DNA from: Phyllobacterium phragmitis
GTDB lineage: Bacteria > Pseudomonadota > Alphaproteobacteria > Rhizobiales > Rhizobiaceae
Direction: 5' to 3'
Assembly (NCBI RefSeq): GCF_002980495.1
Contig: NZ_PVBR01000010.1
Location: 115,526 to 179,525 of the forward strand
DNA: 64,000 nt
Of the stretch, positions 17,925 to 26,788 are shown one piece after another (the first letter of the stretch is position 1; every line of letters starts with the position of its first letter). The notes under the pieces were generated by a model, which did not search any database, was not told where the DNA came from, and worked only from the letters and a program-made list of their open reading frames with translations. The translations under genes and the position numbers were made by a program.

Positions 17925-18205
17925 AAGGTTCCCTCCCTAACGGCGTGTCATGATCCGTCTGAAAGCGCGCCTCGCGGAAAGAGTGACAGACTTTCCCGGC
18001 AAGACAAGCGCTCCAATAATGGCTGACGCATATATCCTCCAATCGCTGTGGTTCCTGCGAACCCCAACATGCGCCACCACATTATCGACTGACATTTACA
18101 GAACATTTGTTTTCCTTAATGTCAATATGTATCCTTACAGGATCCATCAATCATTCGCGAGATGACACCCTATTTCTTGGGAAGAACAGACGAATATGAT
18201 AGGTT

Positions 18206-18865
18206 ATGTCTGGAGAAATGGCGGCGGTAATGAAGATACTTCTGGAGAATGAACTCGTTTCGGTGCCGGACCTGCGTCACCGCTTGCGCCAGTTGCGCTG
18301 GTTTAGGGCGTCGTTCCGCACCAATGCGCGGCTCGTAACGGAAAACTATGGCGTGCCCTTCGAGATCGACGAGAAGAAGCTGACGCGTGCTTTTCTAAGC
18401 TGGGTCGAAACCGTCAACGCCCAGAAGGACTATGCCGGCATCGACCGCAAGGATTTCATCGTCTTCGCCGCAGGCCTGGTCCTGTGCGAATTGATACGCG
18501 AGCAACCCGCCAAAGCGCTGCAGCGCCGGCTCGGTGCTAGGCCCGTCGACATATCCATGCGCGAGATCGTGGATTTCTGGCCGGAAGGTTTTCTCTACAC
18601 CAATTTCTGCATCGGCGCGGTCGCGGCCGTCTTCCAGCAGGAGTTCGGTGAAGCAAGGTCCATCGACAAATGCGCCGACGAACTGCGAACTTGGTGGTCG
18701 TATAAGGAGAACATCGCGGAAATGCCGAGCTATGCAATCGCCTTCCTCGACAAGTTTCTCGGAATGGAACCGAATTGGCTCGTACCCGACATCGCCTCCG
18801 CCAGAGCGGCGATCCGCAAGGCGCTCGGCGAGGGACGGCCGAGTGAGGCGCTCGGCGGGCTTTAG
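18206..18865 (+). CDS. Conserved hypothetical protein
   Basis: 219-aa soluble protein without signal peptide or recognisable motif. It is rich in charged residues and predicted helical (VPDLRHRLRQLRWFRASFRTNARLVTENY). The middle KDYAGIDRKDFIVFAAGLVLCELIREQPAKAL and WPEGFLYTNFCIGAVAAVFQQEF look like the packed helices of a globular domain. Several in-frame ATGs (18206, 18218, 18230) leave the start uncertain. Codon use is normal for the window. The TAG stop runs into a truncated rhizobial repeat. No function is proposed. Confidence 0.7.
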   Translation: MSGEMAAVMKILLENELVSVPDLRHRLRQLRWFRASFRTNARLVTENYGVPFEIDEKKLTRAFLSWVETVNAQKDYAGIDRKDFIVFAAGLVLCELIREQPAKALQRRLGARPVDISMREIVDFWPEGFLYTNFCIGAVAAVFQQEFGEARSIDKCADELRTWWSYKENIAEMPSYAIAFLDKFLGMEPNWLVPDIASARAAIRKALGEGRPSEALGGL

Positions 18866-18906
18866 AGCAAGTTCAGGAAAAGTGGGAATGGCCTTCCCAA
18901 AATAAG
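18862..18906. repeat. Truncated copy of the rhizobial interspersed repeat
   Basis: TTTAGAGCAAGTTCAGGAAA and the following AGTGGGAATGG match the reverse-complement end of the 17364-17490 repeat. Only the outer 40 or so bases remain, and the first of them include the stop codon of the preceding gene. Confidence 0.6.
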
Positions 18907-18907
18907 A

Positions 18908-19312
18908 TCAGCCCCGCCTTTCCCGGAATCCGACTTCTATCGTATTGCCATCCGGATCGAAAACGAGCGCCGCGTAATAGCCCATCTCTTCAGGCCCCTG
19001 ATAACCAGGCGGCCCGCTGTCGATGCCGCCAAAGGCGAGTGCAGTCTCATGGAAACTCTCTACCGCATCGCGGCTCAAGGCCGCGAACATCAGATGCAGA
19101 TGATTGCCCGGATTTTCAGGCGTGACTGGCGGCGTCATCGCCGCTGTGACCCAGATGAACGGAACCGGTGCCCTCTCGCCGCCGCTGACGAAAAACGAGG
19201 TGTCGGCATTGCGTATCACCTCGAGCTCCAACGCAGGCATGCAGCCCGCATAGAAATGCAGGGAGCGGCGCAGATCCGGAGTGTGGAAGCCGATGTGATC
19301 GAAAAGCGACAT
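18908..19312 (-). CDS. VOC-superfamily (glyoxalase/dioxygenase-like) protein
   Basis: 134-aa single-domain vicinal-oxygen-chelate protein. The first strand MSLFDHIGFHTPDLRRSLHFY carries a potential metal-binding His. The second half has GNHLHLMFAALSRDAVESFHETAL with His, and MGYYAALVFDPDGNTIEVGF with the closing Glu, giving a full metal-ligand set (His, His, Glu). The start at 19312 gives the usual length; an upstream in-frame ATG at 19366 would add 18 non-family residues. The substrate is unknown, as in most of these lactoylglutathione-lyase-like proteins. Confidence 0.82.
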   Translation of the reverse strand: MSLFDHIGFHTPDLRRSLHFYAGCMPALELEVIRNADTSFFVSGGERAPVPFIWVTAAMTPPVTPENPGNHLHLMFAALSRDAVESFHETALAFGGIDSGPPGYQGPEEMGYYAALVFDPDGNTIEVGFRERRG

Positions 19313-19447
19313 GAAGCCAGTATAGGCTGTGCGCTGTGGCGAAGGAAAGGCGTTCCTTTTCAGCACATGGGCGTATGGTGAACCCAGACTTTTATCCCCT
19401 CCGGCCTCCCGAAATTACCGGGAAGCGGCCAGAGGGGCGTGCAGGGA

Positions 19448-20308
19448 TTAGCCGCGCGTGCGCGCGAGCCCATCCTTGGCCGGCTGATATTTCGGATCGA
19501 GCTGAACCGCCCGCGCATAGGACTTCGATGCGCGTGCCTTCTCGCCACGATGCTCATAGACCAGCGCCTGATTGGCCCAGCTCTCCGCAACATTGCCGTC
19601 AAGATTGATAGCGGTGTTGAAATCATCGAAGGCATTGTCATAATCGCCAAGCGCGACATAGGAAATGCCGCGGCCATTATAGGGCTCCGGCGCCCTCGGC
19701 TGAAGCGATATGGCGGTCGAGAAATCCTCGATGGCGAGCTTATGCTGGCCGCGCGCCTGATAGATCAATCCTCGATTGTGGTAGGCTCGCCCATCTGTCG
19801 TATCGAGCTGGATGGCGCGCTGGAAATCGTTGAATGCCTCATTCAGGCGGCCCGCCTGCCTATAGACATTGCCGCGCCCGATATAGGCCACGTCATATTG
19901 CGGGTTGATCTGGATAGCGCGGTTATAATCGTTCACCGCTTTGACGTTTTCGTCCATGAAGCGGTAGATCAGCGCTCGGTTGGCATAGGCTTGATAAAAG
20001 TTCGGGTTGAGCTGCAGCGCCGTATCGAAATCCTTCAGCGCCTCGCGGTAGCGCCCTGCCTTGCCATAGGCCGAGCCGCGGACATTGTAGCTTTCCGGAT
20101 CACGCGGATTGCTCTGGATGACGGAGGTGAGCGAACTGATGTTCTCGCTCGACCCTTGCGCCTTGTCGATGGGCGCCAGAATATTGGTCGAACTGGTCTG
20201 GCAACCTGCAAGCGCCAGCATCGCAACAGATGCGAATGCGAGGAATTTGGGGCGGAAGATACCGGTCGGCTGGGCGGCGGTTATAAAGTGGCGCATCGGC
20301 AGTTCCAT
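19448..20308 (-). CDS. TPR-repeat lipoprotein
   Basis: 286-aa protein with a lipoprotein signal (FLAFASVAMLALAGC, lipid-accepting Cys36) followed by about six tetratricopeptide repeats (typical units NVRGSAYGKAGRYREALKDF and NRGLIYQARGQHKLAIEDF). The ATG at 20308 follows GAAGGA. It is probably attached to a periplasm-facing membrane as a protein-protein interaction scaffold, like NlpI. It lies just after the rpsU terminator and so forms its own transcription unit. Confidence 0.88.
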   Translation of the reverse strand: MELPMRHFITAAQPTGIFRPKFLAFASVAMLALAGCQTSSTNILAPIDKAQGSSENISSLTSVIQSNPRDPESYNVRGSAYGKAGRYREALKDFDTALQLNPNFYQAYANRALIYRFMDENVKAVNDYNRAIQINPQYDVAYIGRGNVYRQAGRLNEAFNDFQRAIQLDTTDGRAYHNRGLIYQARGQHKLAIEDFSTAISLQPRAPEPYNGRGISYVALGDYDNAFDDFNTAINLDGNVAESWANQALVYEHRGEKARASKSYARAVQLDPKYQPAKDGLARTRG

Positions 20309-20343
20309 TATTCCTTCTAAAATCCCCCAGCCCATAAAACAGC

Positions 20344-20378
20344 AAAAAAGGTGGCGGTGACAATCATCACCCCACCTT
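20344..20378 (-). terminator. Intrinsic terminator of rpsU
   Basis: Read on the minus strand, AAGGTGG and GGTGA pair with TCACC and CCACCTT around a 6-base loop (one bulged base) and run into TTTTTT. It lies 51 bases after the rpsU stop. Confidence 0.8.
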
Positions 20379-20428
20379 CAGCTCGATCTCAGTCCTCAGC
20401 GCAAGCCGAGAGCGCCGGGATATGCCAA

Positions 20429-20662
20429 TCAACGGGCAGGAGCTACGCGACCGCCCGCGACCAGACCTTCGCGCTGGGCACGCTTGCGTGCCAGCTTGCG
20501 AGCGCGGCGAACGGCTTCCGCCTTCTCGCGAGCACGCTTTTCAGACGGCTTTTCATAATGGCCGCGCATCTTCATTTCACGGAAGATGCCTTCGCGCTGC
20601 ATCTTCTTCTTGAGAGCGCGGAGAGCCTGATCGACATTGTTATCGCGGACGAGTACCTGCAC
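20429..20662 (-). CDS. rpsU: 30S ribosomal protein S21
   Basis: 77-aa basic ribosomal protein with the S21 core [44 protein letters not shown] and the extended Arg/Ala-rich C-terminus of alphaproteobacterial S21. Translation starts at GTG (20662). It is monocistronic: its own terminator follows and a 380-base gap precedes it. Confidence 0.96.
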   Translation of the reverse strand: MQVLVRDNNVDQALRALKKKMQREGIFREMKMRGHYEKPSEKRAREKAEAVRRARKLARKRAQREGLVAGGRVAPAR

Positions 20663-21042
20663 GTGTGATCCCGTTTTCAGTTAGAATTTCGATTGAGCCA
20701 AGGTCGAATGATCGGTTCCAAACATCCGAGAAACCAAGGCTTCGCAACGGATATCCGAAGCAAATTGGAGTTGGCTGATAGCAGAAACCTGAGCCGATGT
20801 CCACACTGCAGCGCGTCAATTCTCATCGCTGTCCCGCCCGGAATGAGGCGGCAGCGCGAATCACGGCCAATGGACGATCTCACTATAATGATAAATATGG
20901 GATCCTATGGAAGCGAAACGCCATGGTTGGTCGCAAAATGGCAAAATATCGAAGCCGTGATGGTCTAGTGATAGGAAGAGAAGCTATTTCGCTGGCGCGT
21001 TGCGGCCAGTTACACAGCAAGTCACCCAAAAAAGGGAAAAAC
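20663..21042. other. Gap between divergent rpsU and soxB; no gene seen
   Basis: 380 bases holding the promoters of two divergent units. A stretch that is AT-rich for this genome (around 20880-20900) may mark a promoter. I looked for a known riboswitch (glycine type, because of sarcosine oxidase) and found no convincing paired structure. Short readings here are not supported by ribosome sites. Confidence 0.5.
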
Positions 21043-22296
21043 ATGCGCAGATACTCGATTTTCGCCATCGCCCGCGAAGCGATGCGCGGGGGAAAAGGCT
21101 GGGAACAGCAATGGACCTCGCCGAAGCCAAAGTCGGAATATGATGTCATCATCATCGGCGCCGGCGGTCATGGCCTGGCGACGGCCTATTATCTCGCCAA
21201 GGAACACGGCATCACCAATGTCGCCGTTCTGGAAAAAGGCTGGCTCGGCGGCGGCAATACCGGCCGCAACACCACCATTATCCGCTCCAACTATCTCTAT
21301 GACGAATCGGCGGGCATCTACGAGCACGCCGTGAAGCTGTGGGAAGGGTTGAGCCAGGATCTCAACTACAACGTCATGTATTCGCCGCGCGGCGTGATGA
21401 TGCTTGCCCACAACGTCCATGATGTGCAGGTCCTCAAGCGCCATATCCACGCCAATCGCCTGAACGGCATCGACAATGAATGGCTGACGCCCGAACAGGC
21501 GAAGGAATTCTGCCCGCCGCTGAATATCTCGCAGACGGCGCGTTACCCCGTGGTCGGCGCCTCGCTGCAGCGGCGCGGCGGCACGGCGCGCCATGACGCG
21601 GTGGCTTGGGGCTATGCCCGCGCGGCTTGCGCTCGCGGCGTTGACATCATACAGAACTGCGAAGTCACCGGCATCCGCCGCTCACCGACCGGCGCGGTAA
21701 CCGGCGTCGAGACGACGCAAGGCTTCATCGGCGCAAAGAAGGTCGGCGTCGTTGCTGCAGGCCATACGTCTGTGCTGATGCAGATGGCCGGTGTCCGCAT
21801 GCCGCTGGAAAGCTACCCGCTCCAAGCGCTGGTTTCGGAACCCGTGAAACCGGCTTTCCCATGCGTCGTCATGTCGAATACCGTGCACGCCTATATCTCG
21901 CAGTCGGACAAGGGCGAACTGGTGATCGGCGCCGGCACCGACCAGTACACCTCCTATTCCCAGACCGGCGGACTGCACATCATCAATCACACGCTCGACG
22001 CGATCTGCGAGATGTTCCCGATCTTCACGCGCATGAAGATGATGCGCTCCTGGGGCGGCATCGTCGACGTGACGCCCGACCGCTCGCCGATCCTCGCCAA
22101 GACGCCCGTTTCCGGCCTCTACGTCAATTGCGGCTGGGGAACCGGCGGCTTCAAGGCAACGCCCGGCTCCGGCAACGTCTTCGCCCACACCATCGCCCGC
22201 GATGAGCCGCACCCGGTCAACGCGCCCTTCACGCTGGACCGCTTCCGCACCGGCCGCCTGATCGACGAAGCGGCAGCGGCGGCGGTGGCACATTGA
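21043..22296 (+). CDS. soxB: Sarcosine oxidase subunit beta
   Basis: 417-aa flavoprotein, the exact family length. It holds the FAD fold [22 protein letters not shown] (about residues 35-55), [17 protein letters not shown], and [19 protein letters not shown], whose His is the position that covalently binds FMN in the heterotetrameric enzyme. The C-terminal [14 protein letters not shown] is also family-typical. SoxB oxidises sarcosine to glycine, formaldehyde or methylene-THF, and H2O2 with SoxA, D and G. The ATG at 21043 follows AAAAGGGAAAA. A repeat separates it from soxD. Confidence 0.96.
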   Translation: MRRYSIFAIAREAMRGGKGWEQQWTSPKPKSEYDVIIIGAGGHGLATAYYLAKEHGITNVAVLEKGWLGGGNTGRNTTIIRSNYLYDESAGIYEHAVKLWEGLSQDLNYNVMYSPRGVMMLAHNVHDVQVLKRHIHANRLNGIDNEWLTPEQAKEFCPPLNISQTARYPVVGASLQRRGGTARHDAVAWGYARAACARGVDIIQNCEVTGIRRSPTGAVTGVETTQGFIGAKKVGVVAAGHTSVLMQMAGVRMPLESYPLQALVSEPVKPAFPCVVMSNTVHAYISQSDKGELVIGAGTDQYTSYSQTGGLHIINHTLDAICEMFPIFTRMKMMRSWGGIVDVTPDRSPILAKTPVSGLYVNCGWGTGGFKATPGSGNVFAHTIARDEPHPVNAPFTLDRFRTGRLIDEAAAAAVAH

Positions 22297-22328
22297 GGGG
22301 GAGATTTATTTCGATGACATCGCAAGAC

Positions 22329-22487
22329 ACCCCCCTCTGCCCTGCCGGGCATCTCCCCCACAAGGGGGGAGATTGGCTGACACAACTCTCCGCCTTCAAT
22401 CGGCAACATTGGCGATTGGTTCCGTGCATTCATGAAGGCGTAATCTCCCTCCTTGTGGGGGAGATGCCCGGCAGGGCAGAGGGGGGT
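22329..22487. repeat. Inverted-repeat element, copy 1 (between soxB and soxD)
   Basis: 46-base arms (22329-22374 and 22442-22487) are near-perfect reverse complements beginning ACCCCCCTCTGCCCTGCC and enclose a 67-base centre. A second copy with the same arms and a recognisably homologous centre (TTGGCTGACAC, CAATTTGCGATTGG-like, TTCATGAAGGC) lies at 26546-26703. It resembles short non-autonomous palindromic elements of Hyphomicrobiales genomes. Confidence 0.85.
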
Positions 22488-22528
22488 GCTGCCGCCCCAC
22501 AAGCGTCTCTGTTCCAGGAGCCAACCCC

Positions 22529-22912
22529 ATGCTTTTGATCTATTGCCCCTATTGCGAGGAAGAGCGCCCGGAGATCGAGTTTCGCCATGCCGGCCAAGCC
22601 CATCTCGTGCGCTCACCCGATATCGCCGATCAGGGCGAACCGGAATTCGAAGCCTATCTCTATCTGCGCCAGAACCCCAAAGGCATTATTGCCGAACGCT
22701 GGCGGCATATCCATGGCTGCGGCAGGTTCTTCAATGCCATACGCGACACGGTGAGCGACCGCATCCTCGCCGTCTATAAAGCAGGCGAGCCGCTACCGGA
22801 TCTCGATGCCGTCATCGCCAATGCCGCCAATGTCGCCCATTCCGGAAAGCCGCTGACGCCTCCGGCGAGTGCAGCGGCCAAGTCCGCGCCCGCCCGCAAA
22901 TCAAAGGCCTGA
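22529..22912 (+). CDS. soxD: Sarcosine oxidase subunit delta
   Basis: 127-aa subunit with the zinc ligands of SoxD: Cys-x-x-Cys in LIYCPYCEEERPEIEF, a downstream His, and Cys in HGCGRFFNAIRDT. It is longer than usual (about 95-110 aa) owing to a C-terminal Ala/Lys tail (SAAAKSAPARKSKA). The gene starts 41 bases after the repeat and ends 5 bases before soxA. Confidence 0.93.
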   Translation: MLLIYCPYCEEERPEIEFRHAGQAHLVRSPDIADQGEPEFEAYLYLRQNPKGIIAERWRHIHGCGRFFNAIRDTVSDRILAVYKAGEPLPDLDAVIANAANVAHSGKPLTPPASAAAKSAPARKSKA

Positions 22913-22917
22913 TTCCC

Positions 22918-25900
22918 ATGTCCTTCAATTCCCAGTCAGGCAATTCCAAGTCAGGCAGCAACCGCATCGCCGACGCCGGTCGCCTCACCCCGGCAAAATC
23001 CGTCCGATTCACCTTCGACGGCGAGCATTTCACTGGGCTCGAAGGCGACACGCTCGCCTCGGCGCTTCTTGCCAATGGCGTGCATCTCATCGGCCGTTCG
23101 TTCAAATATCACCGTCCGCGCGGTATTCTCTCCGCAGGAGCTGAGGAGCCCAACGCGCTGGTCGGCATCGAGCGCGACCGGACGCGCAGGCAGCCCAATG
23201 TCCGCGCCACCGTGCAGGAGGTCTATGACGGGCTGAAGGCCGTTTCGCAAAACCGCTGGCCGTCGCTCGGTCTCGATATCCGCTCCATCAACGACATGCT
23301 GTCGCCGCTGCTCACGGCCGGCTTCTACTACAAGACCTTCATGTGGCCGAAGGCTGCGTGGAAGAGCCTTTACGAACCCAATATCCGCGCCGCGGCCGGT
23401 CTCGGCGAAGCGCCCGACGAAGCCGATCCCGATCGCTATGACAGCCGGTTCGCCCATTGCGACGTGCTAATTGTCGGCGCTGGCGCAGCCGGTCTCGCGG
23501 CAGCCCTTGCCGCGGCGGAAACCGGCGCACGGGTCATCCTCTGCGACGAGCAGGCGGAAGGCGGCGGCGCGCTGCGCTATGAAAGCGGTGCCGTCATCGA
23601 AGGTCAGCCCGGCTATGAATGGGCGCAGGAAACCGCTGCACGACTTGCAGCGATGGACAATGTCCGCGTGCTCACCCGCACCACCGCCTTCGGCTATTAC
23701 GCGCAGAATTTCGTCGGTCTGGTCGAGCGTATCAGCGATCATATGGCGCGTCCGGTCAGCGGCCTGCCGCGCGAAAGGCTTTGGCAGGTGCGCGCCAGGC
23801 GCGTCATTCTCGCCACCGGCGCCATCGAGCGGCATATGGTCTTCGCCGACAATGACCGCCCGGGCATCATGCTTGCCGCCGCCGCACGCACTTATCTCAA
23901 CCATTACGGCGTCGCGGTCGGCCGCAAGGTCGGCGTTTACACCGCCCATGATTCGGCTTACGCGGCAGCGATCGATCTGAAGCGCGCCGGCATCGACGTC
24001 CCTGTCATCGTCGATCTGCGCGATGCCCCCTCCTCCGATCTGGTCGAGGAAGCGCGCAGCCTCGGCATCGAAGTGCTTGCCGGTCATGCCGTGCAGAAAA
24101 TCGGCGGCACGCGCCGCATTTCCTCGATGACGGTAGCACCGAAGAACGGCGGCAGCAGCCGTTCCATTGCCGTCGATGCGCTGATCAACTCGGCGGGATG
24201 GACGCCATCCGTGCATCTCTTCTCGCAATCGCGCGGCAAGGTGCGCTGGGACAAGGAAAACGAACGCTTCCTGCCCGGCACCTATGTCCAGGATTGCGTC
24301 TCCGTCGGCGCCTGCAACGGCACGGATGGATTGCAGGAAACGATCGATGAGGCGCTTGCGGCAGGCGAACGCATGGCCCGCGAAACAGGCATTGCCTCCA
24401 AGGCCAAAGGCACCAAACTCGCGGCCTCCGGCGGGGCCTCCTGGACAGGCGGCATGATCGGTGCGGCGCCGGGCGCCGGCGCTGATACCACCGTCAAAGC
24501 GTTCATCGATTTCCAGAACGACGTCACCGCCAAGGATATCCGCCAGGCGGTGCGCGAGGGCATGCATTCGATCGAGCACGTCAAGCGCTTCACCACCACA
24601 GGGATGGCCACAGATCAGGGCAAGACCTCCAATCTGCATGGCCTGGCGATCGCCGCCGAAACGCTGGACCGTGAGATCCCCGAGGTTGGGCTGACGACGT
24701 TCAGACCGCCCTATACGCCGGTGACTTTCGGCGCCATCGTCAGCCATGCGCGCCATGAGCTTTTCGATCCGACACGCCGCACACCGATCCACGCCTGGCA
24801 TGAAGCGCATGATGCTATCTTCGAGGATATCGGCCAGTGGAAGCGCCCGTGGTATTATCCCCGTCCCGGCGAGGACATGCACAAGGCGGTCGACCGCGAA
24901 TGCGTGGCGGTCCGCAACGCCGCCGGCATCTTCGATGCCTCGACGCTGGGCAAGATTGAGATCGTCGGCCCCGATGCGGCGAAATTCCTCGCGCTCCTCT
25001 ACACCAACCCCTGGGCAAAGCTCGGCGTCGGACGCTTGCGTTACGGCGTGATGCTGCGCGAAGACGGGTTCATCTATGATGACGGCGTGGTTGGCCGGCT
25101 GGCGGAGGATCGTTTCCATGTGACGACGACCACGGGCGGCGCACCGCGCGTCATGCATCATATGGAAGACTATCTGCAGACCGAGTTCCCGCATCTCGAT
25201 GTGTGGATCACCTCGACGACCGAACAATGGGCGGTCATCGCCGTGCAGGGACCCAAGGCGCGCGACATCATCGCCCCGCTGGTCGAGGGCATCGACCTTT
25301 CGACCGAAACCTTCCCGCATATGAGTGTGCGCGAGGGCAGGATCTGCGGCGTGCCCACAAGGCTGTTCCGCATGTCGTTCACCGGCGAGATGGGCTATGA
25401 AATCAACGTGCCCGCCGATTACGGCCAAGCCGTCTGGGAAGCGATCTTCGAAAGCGGCAAGCCGCACGGCCTGACCCCATACGGCACCGAAGCCATGCAC
25501 ATTTTGCGCGCCGAAAAGGGCTACATCATCGTCGGCCAGGACACCGACGGCACGGTGACGCCGCATGATGCGGGGCTGAGTTGGGCCATCGGCAAGAACA
25601 AGCCGGATTTCGTCGGCATTCGCGGTTTGATGCGGCCCGATCTCATAGCGGAAGGCCGCAAGCAGCTTGTCGGCCTCAAGACGAAAGACCCGAAGACGGT
25701 GCTCGAAGAAGGCGCGCAGATCGTCGCCGATCCGAAGCAGGCCATACCGATGACCATGATCGGCCACGTCACCTCGTCCTATTGGTCGCAGAATTGCGGC
25801 CGTTCCATCGCGCTGGCGCTTGTCGTCAACGGCTCGAAGCGCATGGGCGAAACGCTTTACGTGCCCATGCCCGATGGCGTGATCGAGATCGAGGTGACGG

Positions 25901-25944
25901 GCGCCGTGTTCATCGACGAAAAAGGAGAGCGCCTCAATGGCTAG
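22918..25944 (+). CDS. soxA: Sarcosine oxidase subunit alpha
   Basis: 1008-aa subunit. It has an N-terminal 2Fe-2S-like fold (SVRFTFDGEHFTGLEGDTLASALLANG), an NAD-binding Rossmann domain (CDVLIVGAGAAGLAAALAAAETGARVILCDE, near residue 180), and a C-terminal aminomethyltransferase/GcvT-like THF-binding half (from about residue 620, with RNAAGIFDASTLGKIEIVGPDA and FTGEMGYEINVP). The latter half transfers the oxidised methyl group to tetrahydrofolate. It overlaps soxG by 8 bases (ATGGCTAG). Confidence 0.96.
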   Translation: MSFNSQSGNSKSGSNRIADAGRLTPAKSVRFTFDGEHFTGLEGDTLASALLANGVHLIGRSFKYHRPRGILSAGAEEPNALVGIERDRTRRQPNVRATVQEVYDGLKAVSQNRWPSLGLDIRSINDMLSPLLTAGFYYKTFMWPKAAWKSLYEPNIRAAAGLGEAPDEADPDRYDSRFAHCDVLIVGAGAAGLAAALAAAETGARVILCDEQAEGGGALRYESGAVIEGQPGYEWAQETAARLAAMDNVRVLTRTTAFGYYAQNFVGLVERISDHMARPVSGLPRERLWQVRARRVILATGAIERHMVFADNDRPGIMLAAAARTYLNHYGVAVGRKVGVYTAHDSAYAAAIDLKRAGIDVPVIVDLRDAPSSDLVEEARSLGIEVLAGHAVQKIGGTRRISSMTVAPKNGGSSRSIAVDALINSAGWTPSVHLFSQSRGKVRWDKENERFLPGTYVQDCVSVGACNGTDGLQETIDEALAAGERMARETGIASKAKGTKLAASGGASWTGGMIGAAPGAGADTTVKAFIDFQNDVTAKDIRQAVREGMHSIEHVKRFTTTGMATDQGKTSNLHGLAIAAETLDREIPEVGLTTFRPPYTPVTFGAIVSHARHELFDPTRRTPIHAWHEAHDAIFEDIGQWKRPWYYPRPGEDMHKAVDRECVAVRNAAGIFDASTLGKIEIVGPDAAKFLALLYTNPWAKLGVGRLRYGVMLREDGFIYDDGVVGRLAEDRFHVTTTTGGAPRVMHHMEDYLQTEFPHLDVWITSTTEQWAVIAVQGPKARDIIAPLVEGIDLSTETFPHMSVREGRICGVPTRLFRMSFTGEMGYEINVPADYGQAVWEAIFESGKPHGLTPYGTEAMHILRAEKGYIIVGQDTDGTVTPHDAGLSWAIGKNKPDFVGIRGLMRPDLIAEGRKQLVGLKTKDPKTVLEEGAQIVADPKQAIPMTMIGHVTSSYWSQNCGRSIALALVVNGSKRMGETLYVPMPDGVIEIEVTGAVFIDEKGERLNG

Positions 25945-26512
25945 GAATCCAGTATCTGCCAGAGCGGTCGCAATTGCCGAACGCGTGCTTCCGCTGGCCG
26001 GCCGCCATGCCAGTTCGGGCATCGTCTCGATATTACCCGCCGAACCAGCGTTCCGCACCGCATTGCGCGCCCGGCCCGATGCGCTGAACGTACTCTCAAG
26101 AGCACTAGGCGTAACACTTCCGGTGAAGCCGAAATCATCCACGACCAAGGGCGCGCGCACTGCCTTGTGGCTCGGCCCCGACGAATGGCTGGTGATCGAT
26201 ACGGGCGGCAAGGATCCCACAACTGATCTGGCTGATGTGACGGTGCTGCATTCCGCGGTCGATGTCTCCCAGCGCAACACCGCCATCCTCGTTTCCGGCC
26301 TAGGCGCCGAAGCGGTGATCAATGCCGGCTGCCCGCAAGACCTTTCGCTTGCCATTTTCCCCGTAGGAGCGGTCTCCCGGACGCTGTTCGGCAAGATCGA
26401 GATCGTCTTGTGGCGCACCGGCGAGTACGCCTTCCGCATCGAATGCTGGCGCTCTTTTTCCGATTATGCGTTTACCTTTCTGAGCGAGGCGGCACGGGAT
26501 GCTGTTCTGTAG
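25937..26512 (+). CDS. soxG: Sarcosine oxidase subunit gamma
   Basis: 191-aa subunit of the GcvT-like SoxG family (WLGPDEWLVIDTGGKDP-like core LWLGPDEWLVIDTGG, VDVSQRNTAILVSGLGAEAVINAGCPQDL, FRIECWRSFSDYAFTFLSEA). It is translationally coupled to soxA. No folD or purU follows, although they often end sox operons. Instead the second repeat copy begins 33 bases after the stop. Confidence 0.94.
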   Translation: MARNPVSARAVAIAERVLPLAGRHASSGIVSILPAEPAFRTALRARPDALNVLSRALGVTLPVKPKSSTTKGARTALWLGPDEWLVIDTGGKDPTTDLADVTVLHSAVDVSQRNTAILVSGLGAEAVINAGCPQDLSLAIFPVGAVSRTLFGKIEIVLWRTGEYAFRIECWRSFSDYAFTFLSEAARDAVL

Positions 26513-26545
26513 AGTGGTTCCCTGTTTTGACGGAAGCGCGAGGCA

Positions 26546-26703
26546 ACCCCCCTCTGCCTTGCCAGGCATCTCCCCCACAAGGGGGGAGATTGGCTGACAC
26601 GACGCTCCGTCTTCATTCTGCAACGTTTGCGATTGGTGACATGCCTTCATGAAGGCTAATCTCCCCCCTTGTGGGGGAGATGTCCGGCAGGACAGAGGGG
26701 GGT
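26546..26703. repeat. Inverted-repeat element, copy 2 (after soxG)
   Basis: The same 46-base arms (26546-26591 and 26658-26703) as the element at 22329-22487, here enclosing 66 bases. The two copies lie in the same orientation about 4.2 kb apart and exactly bracket soxDAG. Confidence 0.85.
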
Positions 26704-26788
26704 TACTGCCCCGCCAGCGTTTCCAACTGAAAATGAAATGCTCTATTCCCTTGCTCCCCTACTCCCTATTCCCTATTCCCCATTTCCC

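Noticed and set aside
20663..21042. Possible glycine riboswitch before soxB
   Set aside because: No tandem aptamer-like helices or conserved glycine-riboswitch core were recognisable.
23467..26439. A 990-codon open frame on the minus strand opposite soxA and soxG
   Set aside because: High-GC codon bias keeps the antisense frame open. Its translation is low-quality (Arg/His/Ala-rich without motifs), while the plus strand encodes well-conserved SoxA and SoxG.
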